From SYAN01 sp964406345 (GTDB taxonomy: Bacteria; Actinomycetota; Actinomycetes; Nanopelagicales; Nanopelagicaceae), in the NCBI GenBank assembly GCA_964406345.1, contig CAYORK010000040.1, positions 1 through 6,128 of the forward strand: a stretch of 6,128 nt of DNA, given 5' to 3'. Made by a program: the position numbers and the translations under genes. A model generated the notes under the pieces. It did not search any database and was not told the origin of the DNA. It worked only from the letters and a program-made list of their open reading frames with translations. Each line of letters begins with the position of its first letter. The first letter of the stretch is position 1. This document shows positions 1-5,678 of this stretch, piece after piece.

Positions 1-2
1 TT

Positions 3-53
3 GAGCGCATCGCGAACAGGAATTGCGAGCGCTCCTTGAGAGCAGGAATTTAG
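3..53 (+). CDS. possible 3' end of an upstream gene (partial)
   Basis: Reading from base 3, one frame stays open for 16 codons (ending ...NRNCERSLRAGI) and stops at TAG 51-53. The other two + frames stop earlier. If real, this is the tail of a gene that begins left of the window and runs in the same direction as the thiolase. The peptide is basic and polar and I do not recognise it. A 16-codon open frame can easily arise by chance, so this is a weak call. The alternative is that the first ~196 bases are entirely intergenic. Confidence 0.22.
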   Translation, partial: ERIANRNCERSLRAGI

Positions 54-73
54 GTATGTGACTTTCTCAAGGA
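33..73. repeat. perfect 9-bp inverted repeat upstream of thiolase
   Basis: TCCTTGAGA at 33-41 is exactly inverted as TCTCAAGGA at 65-73, with 23 bases between the arms and 32 bp (about three helical turns) between arm centres. There is no T-run after the right arm, so it does not look like a factor-independent terminator. Its place about 125 bp ahead of the thiolase start would suit an operator bound by a dimeric regulator, but an RNA hairpin or chance are also possible. The arms are seen directly; the function is inference. Confidence 0.45.
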
Positions 74-162
74 CTGGAAAGAGGTGACGGTACTGTGTTG
101 CAACATCCATCTCTTTCCACCTCATCTCTCGAGAACCCCTCTAGACACAACAGTAGATGGGA

Positions 163-190
163 TTGTCTCCTTCTACTACTACGGAATAAT
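163..190 (+). promoter_or_regulatory. candidate leaderless promoter of the thiolase gene
   Basis: TTGTCT (163-168) resembles a -35 box (4 of 6 to TTGACA). It is followed after 16 bases by AATAAT (185-190), 5 of 6 to the TATAAT -10 consensus. Exactly six bases later comes GTG at 197, so transcription would start at or next to the start codon and give a leaderless mRNA. This fits the absence of a convincing ribosome binding site before GTG 197. The first T of the -10 box, normally well conserved, is missing, which weakens the call. Confidence 0.35.
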
Positions 191-196
191 CATCTC

Positions 197-1387
197 GTGG
201 ACGTCTACATAGCGGAAGCCGCCAGGACCCCTTTTGGCTCTTACTTCGGTGCGCTATCCGGCATCAGGGCAGACGATCTTTTGGCCAGCGCGACAAAGAA
301 CCTCTTAGAGAAACTCCCAAACCTAGATCCAACAGCGATTGATGATGTCGTCATCGGTGACTCGAATGGATCTGGGGAAGACAATCGAAATGTCGCAAGG
401 ATGGGCTCACTCCTCGCTGGCCTCCCCGTCACCGTCCCTGCAGTGACGGTCAACCGTCTCTGTGGTTCTGGTGGTGAGGCGATCATTCAAGCTTCACGCG
501 AAATTCGCACTGGTGATGCTCGATTCGTCATTGCAGGCGGTGTCGAGTCCATGTCGAGAGCTCCATGGATCGTGAAGCGAACGACAAAGAAGCCTCCTGA
601 GAGCGTTTCTGTCGATGAACTACATCAATCGACCGTCGGTTGGCGCATGGTCAACCCAGAGTTTCCCAGTCAGTGGACGCAAAGTCTCGGTCGATGTGCA
701 GAGGCTGTTGCTGAGGGAATTGGAATCTCGAGAGAAGAGCAAGATGAATGGGCTCTTCGCTCTCACTCCCGTGCGATAGAAGCATGGCGCAAGGAAATTC
801 ACTCTGGGTTTGCTTTTGATTACGCAGAGTTGTTGAGAGATGAATCGATCCGCCCAGAGACCTCTCTTGAGAAACTGGCGACCTTGCCATCGGCGTTCTC
901 TGAAGGCGGTGCAGGAACTGCCGGCAATTCCTCGCCAATAAATGATGGATCCGTGGTAACCCTCCTGACTTCGTTGGAAGGCATCAAGGAGTTGGGTATC
1001 GATACAAGTAGTTCTGGGGGGTACGGAAAGGTCCTAGGAAGTGTCGTTGTAGGGCGAGCGCCGCATGAGTTCACTCTCGCCCCAATTGATGCCGTACGAG
1101 CGTTGATGAGCAAGCTCAATCTCAAGTTCTCAAACATCAAAGTATGGGAGATCAATGAGGCGTTCTCTGCGATGGTGCTCTCTGTTCTCCACGGTTTGCC
1201 TGAAATCGACCGAGCAAAAGTCAACGTCAATGGTGGGGCAATCGCGATGGGGCATCCAATTGGAGCCTCTGCAGCTCGTGTCATCGTAGATACAACGCGT
1301 GAACTGCGGCGACAAGGCGGCGGAATAGGTATTGCTACCGCGTGTATTGGTGTCGGACAAGGTATCGCTGTCGCGCTAGAGGTCTAA
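197..1387 (+). CDS. thiolase (acetyl-CoA C-acyltransferase family)
   Basis: A thiolase of 396 residues, the usual family length. It would cleave 3-ketoacyl-CoA with CoA, or condense two acyl-CoAs, in the cytoplasm. Numbering from GTG 197, the nucleophile is Cys89 in NRLCGSGG. Other family signatures are GGVESMSRAPW (114-124), GISREEQDEWALRSH (176-190), TAGNSSPINDG (241-251), WEINEAF (317-323), NGGAIAMGHPIGAS (345-358) with catalytic His353, and the C-terminal Cys383. The usual CxGGGxG at that last site reads CIGVGQG here, with Val386 in place of Gly. The frame is open back to GTG 95, which has a purine-rich AAAGAGG at 78-84. However, the extra 34 residues are unlike thiolases, whereas MDVYIAEAARTPFG is the normal N-terminus, so GTG 197 is preferred. 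Beta-oxidation versus acetoacetyl-CoA formation cannot be decided: no hydratase, dehydrogenase or ligase partner lies in the window. The stop overlaps the convergent sua5 stop. Confidence 0.93.
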   Translation: MDVYIAEAARTPFGSYFGALSGIRADDLLASATKNLLEKLPNLDPTAIDDVVIGDSNGSGEDNRNVARMGSLLAGLPVTVPAVTVNRLCGSGGEAIIQASREIRTGDARFVIAGGVESMSRAPWIVKRTTKKPPESVSVDELHQSTVGWRMVNPEFPSQWTQSLGRCAEAVAEGIGISREEQDEWALRSHSRAIEAWRKEIHSGFAFDYAELLRDESIRPETSLEKLATLPSAFSEGGAGTAGNSSPINDGSVVTLLTSLEGIKELGIDTSSSGGYGKVLGSVVVGRAPHEFTLAPIDAVRALMSKLNLKFSNIKVWEINEAFSAMVLSVLHGLPEIDRAKVNVNGGAIAMGHPIGASAARVIVDTTRELRRQGGGIGIATACIGVGQGIAVALEV

Positions 1388-2343
1388 GCACCTTTGGTAC
1401 GGGCCTTTTCGATACGGTCACGTATCGCCTCGCTAAGTCCTTCCCCTTGGGGCGGGACGATCACAATTGTCTCCAATCCTTGAGCGTCACCTTCTCGCAA
1501 GGATTGGTAGAGGACTCGCGCATACTCGACATCATTCTTTGGAGCGGCAAGTCGGATCATCCCTGGCGGTGTGGAAACCTCGCTCAAGGCAACGAAGCCC
1601 GACCCAGGGGCTTGCACCTCTCCAACAAGTACTCGAGCCCTAGGTGCATAGTGACTCTCAAGCGAACCTGAGACTCGAATTGAATCATTCGAATCCTCCA
1701 ACTGCAGGCCAGTCGATTGTTGAATCATTTCCCTGGTGATTGCGCCAGGTCGAAGTACTCGAGGAGAACTCCCTCGACAGTCAATCACCGTGGACTCAAT
1801 CCCAACTACGCAGTGACCCCCATCAAGGATCATGTCAGCTGCAGAGAGCAGTTGACCAAGTTGTCCTTCCGCTGCTTCTGCTGATGTCGGTGAGACTTCA
1901 CCAAATCTATTGGCACTTGGGGCGGCAATACCGTTTCCACCTACAGAATGAAATTCCCTTAGAAGTTGTAGTGCAATGGGATGGGCAGGGATTCGAATGC
2001 CGACACTTTCTTGACCACCGGTGATGAAATCTCTCGCATTATGTGATCTCGGGAGTACCAAGGTCATGGAACCTGGCCAGAAGTCTCTAGCGAGGGCGAT
2101 GGCGTACTGCGGAACTTCGCTAGTCCAATAGTCAAGAAGCTGTAGATCCCCGATATGCACGATCACGGGATGATCAAGAGGGCGTCCTTTGGTCTCGTAG
2201 ATTAGCCGCACTGCCTCCTCATTCTCGGCGTCTCCACCCAATCCATAGACGGTCTCTGTTGGGAAGATGACAAGGTGACCTTGGCGTAAGGCTTTCGCGG
2301 CGTCTCTGAGAGTATCCAAAGTGCAATGAGAGATGATGGTCAC
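1384..2343 (-). CDS. sua5: threonylcarbamoyl-AMP synthase, long Sua5 form
   Basis: A 319-residue L-threonylcarbamoyladenylate synthase. It uses threonine, bicarbonate and ATP to make threonylcarbamoyl-AMP, which the TsaB/TsaD/TsaE system transfers to A37 of ANN-decoding tRNAs (t6A). The YrdC catalytic domain spans about residues 10-205, with FPTETVYGLG (27-36), KGRP (52-55), PGSMTLVL (90-97), Arg117 in VGIRIP, APSAN (141-145), GIESTVID (181-188) and LRPGAI (197-202). The linker SGSLESHYAPRARV (225-238), with its conserved HYAP, leads into a C-terminal Sua5 domain (about 236-319) ending in a typical AIRDRIEKA. That makes it the long Sua5 form, not the ~200-residue TsaC form. It starts at GTG 2343, nine bases after GGGAG. 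It is divergent from the SIMPL gene and convergent with the thiolase, with overlapping stop codons. No promoter could be placed confidently in the 55-bp divergent gap. The protein looks intact. Confidence 0.95.
   Translation of the reverse strand: MTIISHCTLDTLRDAAKALRQGHLVIFPTETVYGLGGDAENEEAVRLIYETKGRPLDHPVIVHIGDLQLLDYWTSEVPQYAIALARDFWPGSMTLVLPRSHNARDFITGGQESVGIRIPAHPIALQLLREFHSVGGNGIAAPSANRFGEVSPTSAEAAEGQLGQLLSAADMILDGGHCVVGIESTVIDCRGSSPRVLRPGAITREMIQQSTGLQLEDSNDSIRVSGSLESHYAPRARVLVGEVQAPGSGFVALSEVSTPPGMIRLAAPKNDVEYARVLYQSLREGDAQGLETIVIVPPQGEGLSEAIRDRIEKARTKGA
1410..1427. repeat. 7-bp perfect stem with 4-base loop at sua5 3' end
   Basis: CGATACG (1410-1416), GTCA loop, CGTATCG (1421-1427). 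It starts 23 bases after the thiolase stop, inside the last codons of sua5 (residues around DRIEK). On the + strand no T-run follows; on the - strand the stem is followed by AAAA. It is therefore not a classic intrinsic terminator in either direction. It could still pause polymerase or protect the thiolase mRNA 3' end, or merely reflect the codons used. It is the most obvious stem close to this convergent junction. Confidence 0.4.
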
Positions 2344-2352
2344 CTGTGAATT

Positions 2353-2357
2353 CTCCC
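2353..2357 (-). promoter_or_regulatory. ribosome binding site of sua5
   Basis: On the - strand GGGAG lies nine bases before GTG 2343. This good match and spacing decides the GTG start, which also gives the expected N-terminal length ahead of the PTETVYGLG motif. Confidence 0.7.
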
Positions 2358-2383
2358 ATTCATTTCACTTTTCTACCCTCATC

Positions 2384-2390
2384 AGGGAAA
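2384..2390 (+). promoter_or_regulatory. ribosome binding site of the SIMPL gene
   Basis: AGGGAAA at 2384-2390 lies eight bases before ATG 2399 (ten from the AGGGA core). It supports ATG 2399 over the in-frame upstream ATG 2333, which would overlap the sua5 start and put a non-signal-like tail before the signal peptide. Confidence 0.65.
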
Positions 2391-2398
2391 CTAGCGAC

Positions 2399-3109
2399 AT
2401 GAGACATTCAACAAAGATTCTATTTGCCAGCATTCTCTCGCTAGGGATCGTCGTATCCGGTGTCACAGCGAGCAACGCTTCCACTGAAAGAAGACAGATT
2501 ACGGTCTCTGCTGAAGGCAAGGTCAGCGTTACTCCGGACGCGGTTCGCATCTATGCGACCGTCTCATTGGTTCGCACAACCTCAAAGAATGCACTCGAAT
2601 CTGCCAATACCGTTTCCGCAAAGGTTCGCGCCGCATTCATCGAGAGTGGCGTTGAGCGCAAAGAGATCAAAACACAAAGTGTCACTGTCTACCCTGAGTA
2701 CAACTACTCGCAGGAGAAGGGTTCGACCCTCGTTGGCTACCGCGCATCACAAAGTTTCGATGTTGTGATCAAGAATGCCAGCACGGCAGGAAGCGTCGTT
2801 GATGCGGTGGTAGCAGCAGGTGGAGATGACCTTCAAGTCAACGCCGTCACTCCATTTGTTTTGGAAGCTGCCGGCGCGACTGCGAGCGCTAGGGAAGATG
2901 CCGTCAGGAATGCGCGTGCCAAGGCTCGCTCTTATGCCTCACTTCTTGATGTGAGATTGGGAAGAGTGATCTCTCTCGTTGAGGGCTCTGCGCCTACATT
3001 TGGTGGTCCTATGTATGCGATGGAAAAGAATGATGCTGGGTCAACTGTGATCGATCTCGGTCAGCAGCAAGTCACGGTCACCGTAACCGTCAAATGGTCG
3101 ATTCGCTAG
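2399..3109 (+). CDS. exported SIMPL-domain (DUF541) protein
   Basis: A 236-residue protein with an N-terminal export signal: basic Arg2/Lys6, a hydrophobic core at about 7-22, and a likely signal peptidase I site after Ala27 (SNA before STE). No lipobox Cys is present, so it should be secreted or periplasm-like, not a lipoprotein. The mature part matches the SIMPL/DUF541 family: ITVSAEGKVSVTPDAV (34-49), a helix with NALESANTVSAKVRAAF, then SGVERKEIKTQSVTVYPEY (83-101), YRASQSFDVVI (114-124), the AREDAVRNARAKA helix (164-176), and a final beta strand QVTVTVTVKWSI (224-235). Family members have been linked to stress tolerance, and some form large oligomers, but the biochemical role is unsettled, so no specific function is assigned. 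The next gene follows after 20 bases in the same direction, so co-transcription is plausible. A promoter was not found with confidence in the short gap to sua5. Confidence 0.88.
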   Translation: MRHSTKILFASILSLGIVVSGVTASNASTERRQITVSAEGKVSVTPDAVRIYATVSLVRTTSKNALESANTVSAKVRAAFIESGVERKEIKTQSVTVYPEYNYSQEKGSTLVGYRASQSFDVVIKNASTAGSVVDAVVAAGGDDLQVNAVTPFVLEAAGATASAREDAVRNARAKARSYASLLDVRLGRVISLVEGSAPTFGGPMYAMEKNDAGSTVIDLGQQQVTVTVTVKWSIR

Positions 3110-3133
3110 ATGATCATCGTTGATCTCACATGA
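3110..3133 (+). other. 7-codon mini-frame linking SIMPL stop to fusion-gene start
   Basis: The SIMPL stop TAG (3107-3109) is directly followed by ATG (3110-3112). That ATG opens a frame of seven codons (MIIVDLT), whose TGA (3131-3133) overlaps the ATG of the next gene (3130-3132) as ATGA. The fusion gene has no clear ribosome binding site of its own, so terminating ribosomes could reach its start by two successive re-initiations. The arrangement is seen directly; the coupling role is inference and could be chance. Confidence 0.25.
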
Positions 3134-4587
3134 GTGTTGAGAGATTTCGTCTCTCGAGTGGACTCGAGATCTCGCGAGTAGTCACGGGACTGTGGCAGAT
3201 CGCGGATATGGAGAAAAGCGGAAAACCGCTCGATCCTGTGGAAACTGCGCAGTACATGAGCGGTTATGCCAATGTCGGCCTCACAACTTTCGACATGGCT
3301 GATCACTATGGATCTGCTGAGATCATCGCTGGAACCTTCAAGAAGAATCTGGCAGCTGGACGAGATTGCACCATGCTCACCAAATGGGTGCCAAAACCCG
3401 GTCCTGTCACTCGCGAAATGGTCAGATTCGCAATCCACGAACGCCTTTCAAGGCTGCAGACTGAACAAGTTTCTCTTCTCCAGTTCCATGCCTGGAACTT
3501 CTCTCACCCATCTTGGCTCGACAGTCTCTTCTATCTCCAAGAGCTCAAGGAAGAGGGTCTGATTCACTCGTTAGGTGTCACCAATTTCGACACGGCACAC
3601 CTTCGCATCGCAAAATCCAGTGGTATCGATCTCGTCACCAATCAGGTCTCATATTCCCTCGTAGATCGGCGAGCCGGTGGCCAGATGGCTGACTACTGCT
3701 CTGCTCATGGAATCTCGATCTTGGCCTACGGGACAGTCTTGGGCGGTTTCCTCTCGAAGAAGTGGTTAGGGAAGCCAGAGCCAGGAGAGTCTCAACTCTC
3801 CAACTGGTCATTGATGAAGTACAAGCGATTCATCGATGTCGCAGGTGGGTGGGGAGTGTTTCAAAAGGTCCTCGCCGTTCTCGATCAGGTGGCAGAAGAG
3901 ATAGGTACCTCCATTGCCTCACTCGCTTCTCGATATCAACTTGATCAAAAGGCTGTCGGCGCAGTGATCATCGGTGCGCGCCTTGGAGAGAACTCGCACT
4001 TCGATGAGAGCGCGAGACTCTTTGACTTCTCGATTACTCCTGAGCAGGCGGTGCGGATCGCTGAGGCGCTAAGTCATCTCAACCCTATCCCCGGCGACTG
4101 TGGCGACGAATATCGCAAGCCTCCCTATCTCACCGCTTCAGGCGATCTAAGCCATCATCTTGATGAATTCCCCGCGCCGTACTCCACGATCGAGGAGGCA
4201 ACAAGAGTCCGCGCTGAGTCAGGCACTCCCTGGGAGTCGATTGCTGGTTACTCACGCGCAATCCGTGTCGAGAATCGAATTGTGGTCTCTGGCACCACGG
4301 CGACTCATGGCAGCAGGGCCATTGGTGTGGGTGATCCCGCCGCTCAAACTCACTTCATCATCGACAAGATTCAAGGGTCGATTGAATCCCTTGGAGGACG
4401 ACTCGAGGATGTGATCCGCACCCGAATCTTTCTTGCAAACCTGGATGATTGGGAGGCTGTCTCTAGAGCGCATGGCGCACGTTTTTCCGAGATCAGACCC
4501 GCTAACACTATGGTCGAGGCTCGACTAATAGGTGATGAGTATCTTGTGGAGATAGAAGCTGAAGCAATCATCCCTCCTTCCGCGTAG
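3130..4587 (+). CDS. aldo/keto reductase fused to RidA/YjgF-like domain
   Basis: A 485-residue two-domain cytoplasmic protein. Residues 1 to about 335 are an aldo/keto reductase barrel with the full catalytic tetrad: Asp55 and Tyr60 (FDMADHYG), Lys85 (LTKWVP) and His120 (LLQFHAWN). It also has GVTNFD (149-154) and the late cofactor-loop motif VIIGAR (279-284), so it should reduce a carbonyl with NAD(P)H. A linker of about 30 residues follows. Residues about 365-482 then form a RidA-like domain: GYSRAI, IVVSGTTATHG, a long helix, LEDVIRTRIFLANLDDW, RPANTMVEARL and LVEIEAEAI. Arg465 in VEARL aligns with the substrate-binding Arg105 of RidA, which suggests an active imine/enamine deaminase rather than a decayed domain. 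Start ATG 3130 gives a normal N-terminus but lacks a clear ribosome binding site. A paralogous reductase follows after 50 bases. The substrate is unknown. The family calls are firm; the joint function is inference. Confidence 0.92.
   Translation: MSVERFRLSSGLEISRVVTGLWQIADMEKSGKPLDPVETAQYMSGYANVGLTTFDMADHYGSAEIIAGTFKKNLAAGRDCTMLTKWVPKPGPVTREMVRFAIHERLSRLQTEQVSLLQFHAWNFSHPSWLDSLFYLQELKEEGLIHSLGVTNFDTAHLRIAKSSGIDLVTNQVSYSLVDRRAGGQMADYCSAHGISILAYGTVLGGFLSKKWLGKPEPGESQLSNWSLMKYKRFIDVAGGWGVFQKVLAVLDQVAEEIGTSIASLASRYQLDQKAVGAVIIGARLGENSHFDESARLFDFSITPEQAVRIAEALSHLNPIPGDCGDEYRKPPYLTASGDLSHHLDEFPAPYSTIEEATRVRAESGTPWESIAGYSRAIRVENRIVVSGTTATHGSRAIGVGDPAAQTHFIIDKIQGSIESLGGRLEDVIRTRIFLANLDDWEAVSRAHGARFSEIRPANTMVEARLIGDEYLVEIEAEAIIPPSA
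3152..3178 (+). repeat. cluster of overlapping palindromes just inside the fusion gene
   Basis: TCTCGAG (3152-3158), TGGA, then CTCGAGA (3163-3169) form a perfect 7-bp stem with a 4-base loop. Overlapping it downstream are the palindromes GAGATCTC (3167-3174) and CTCGCGAG (3171-3178). All lie about 20-50 bases after the ATG (codons 8-17). An early hairpin of this strength could slow translation initiation or hold alternative folds. The codons for RLSSGLEISR, a common reductase N-terminal motif, may be the whole reason for it. Confidence 0.4.
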
Positions 4588-4626
4588 AGTTGAGTTTGTC
4601 TCGGATCAGGCGAGATTCAGGTGAGC

Positions 4627-4632
4627 AAGGGG
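4627..4632 (+). promoter_or_regulatory. ribosome binding site of the second reductase
   Basis: AAGGGG lies five bases before ATG 4638 and eleven before the in-frame ATG 4644. It favours one of these over TTG 4590, which lies just after the previous stop with no binding site. ATG 4638 is chosen; 4644 would shorten the protein by two residues only. Confidence 0.6.
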
Positions 4633-4637
4633 TGTCT

Positions 4638-5678
4638 ATGAAGATGGTTGAGCTCGTACCTGGTTATCGCATCTCTCCAGTGATCAAAGGTGGATGGCAA
4701 CTCAGCGCAGGTCACTCTCTGGATCGGACGATTGAAGATGAGGGTGCCATCAACGACACCATCTCCTTCGTCGAGTCGGGAGTTTCGACGCTCGACTTCG
4801 GAGATATCTACGTTGGTGTCGAGGAACTCATTGGAAAGACCCTCCGGCGACTCAAGGAGAGTCACGGCGACGATGCCCGAAAGATGATGCAGTTACACAC
4901 CAAATACGTCCCAAATGAGAAGTCCCTCATGCGCTTTGACCTTCAAGACGTGAGACAGATCGTAGAAAGATCGCTCTCAAGACTGGGTGTAGAACAGGTG
5001 GATCTGGTGCAGTTCCACTGGTGGAACTATGAAGCGCCTCATTACATGGACGCGATGGCTGAACTTTTCGCGCTCAAGGATGCTGGAAAGATCGGTCATG
5101 TTGGAATCACGAATTTCGATCTCGCAAAGACGCGCGACTTCACAGAGGCGGGATTCAAACCTGCCTCGACCCAAGTTCAATACTCTCTCCTTGATCGTCG
5201 AGTAGAAAACGGCCTGGGTGAGTATTGCCATCTCAACGGTATTGGAATCATCGCATTTGGAACTGTCGCTGGAGGTTTCATCTCGGAGAAGTACCTCGGA
5301 GAGCGTGAACCAGATAACTTTGCAACCCGTTCAAACGTGAAGTACAAGTTGATCATCGACGACTTCGGTGGTTGGGAACTATTCCAAGAGCTTCTCAAAC
5401 TCTTGGACAAGATCGCTAAGAGCCACTCGACTGATATCGCATCGATCTCATCTGCTTGGAGCCTTCAACGACCGGGAGTCAAAGCCGTGATTGTCGGGGC
5501 CCGCAACCTGGACCATCTCGATAGAAATCTTGGTATACCCGACATCGTTTTCACCGAGGAGGAACTCGGGGCCATTGATCTGCTTCTTTCACAATCGAAA
5601 GGTCCTCAAGGTGAGGTCTATGAATTGGAGCGTTACAACGATCGACACCGCGGGATCATTCACACCAATAACAACTAA
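4638..5678 (+). CDS. aldo/keto reductase, paralog of the preceding reductase domain
   Basis: A stand-alone 346-residue aldo/keto reductase. From ATG 4638 the tetrad is Asp53 and Tyr58 (LDFGDIYVG), Lys89 (LHTKYVP) and His127 (VQFHWWNY). Also present are GITNFD (156-161), YSLLDRRVE (182-190), AFGTVAGGFISEKYLG (206-221), the cofactor-loop VIVGAR (284-289) and a C-terminal GEVYELER (325-332). Many blocks match the fusion gene's first 335 residues, for example RLSRL/SLSRL...EQV, YSLVDRR/YSLLDRR, GTVLGGF/GTVAGGF and KYK near 230-237. The two are therefore an old tandem duplication, diverged well beyond a recent copy. It lacks the RidA domain, ending shortly after the shared C-terminal motif. It likely shares an mRNA with the fusion gene (50-bp gap). 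Its stop overlaps that of the convergent TIGR04076-type gene. The substrate is unknown; a related or sequential reaction is plausible. Confidence 0.92.
   Translation: MKMVELVPGYRISPVIKGGWQLSAGHSLDRTIEDEGAINDTISFVESGVSTLDFGDIYVGVEELIGKTLRRLKESHGDDARKMMQLHTKYVPNEKSLMRFDLQDVRQIVERSLSRLGVEQVDLVQFHWWNYEAPHYMDAMAELFALKDAGKIGHVGITNFDLAKTRDFTEAGFKPASTQVQYSLLDRRVENGLGEYCHLNGIGIIAFGTVAGGFISEKYLGEREPDNFATRSNVKYKLIIDDFGGWELFQELLKLLDKIAKSHSTDIASISSAWSLQRPGVKAVIVGARNLDHLDRNLGIPDIVFTEEELGAIDLLLSQSKGPQGEVYELERYNDRHRGIIHTNNN

Noticed and set aside
95..196. N-terminal extension of the thiolase from GTG 95, which has an AAAGAGG ten bases upstream.
   Set aside because: The 34 extra residues do not resemble thiolases, while the family's N-terminus begins at GTG 197 and gives the normal length; a promoter-like pair also lies within the stretch. 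Not fully excluded.
820..1284. Open - strand frame of 154 codons inside the thiolase gene.
   Set aside because: It is antisense to conserved thiolase motifs, with no family resemblance or binding site, and is explained as a coding shadow.
1342..2024. Open + strand frames opposite sua5 (1342-1671 and 1740-2024).
   Set aside because: The opposite strand carries a complete Sua5 with all motifs, and these translations look random.
2374..2379. TACCCT as -10 box for the SIMPL gene.
   Set aside because: No matching -35 box, and the implied transcription start near 2386 would cut into the ribosome binding site.
2333..2398. Upstream in-frame ATG 2333 as start of the SIMPL protein.
   Set aside because: It would overlap the sua5 start and place 22 non-signal-like residues before a clear signal peptide; ATG 2399 has its own ribosome binding site.
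4590..4637. TTG 4590 as start of the second reductase.
   Set aside because: It is two bases after the previous stop, with no binding site; the 16 added residues are not reductase-like, and AAGGGG precedes ATG 4638.
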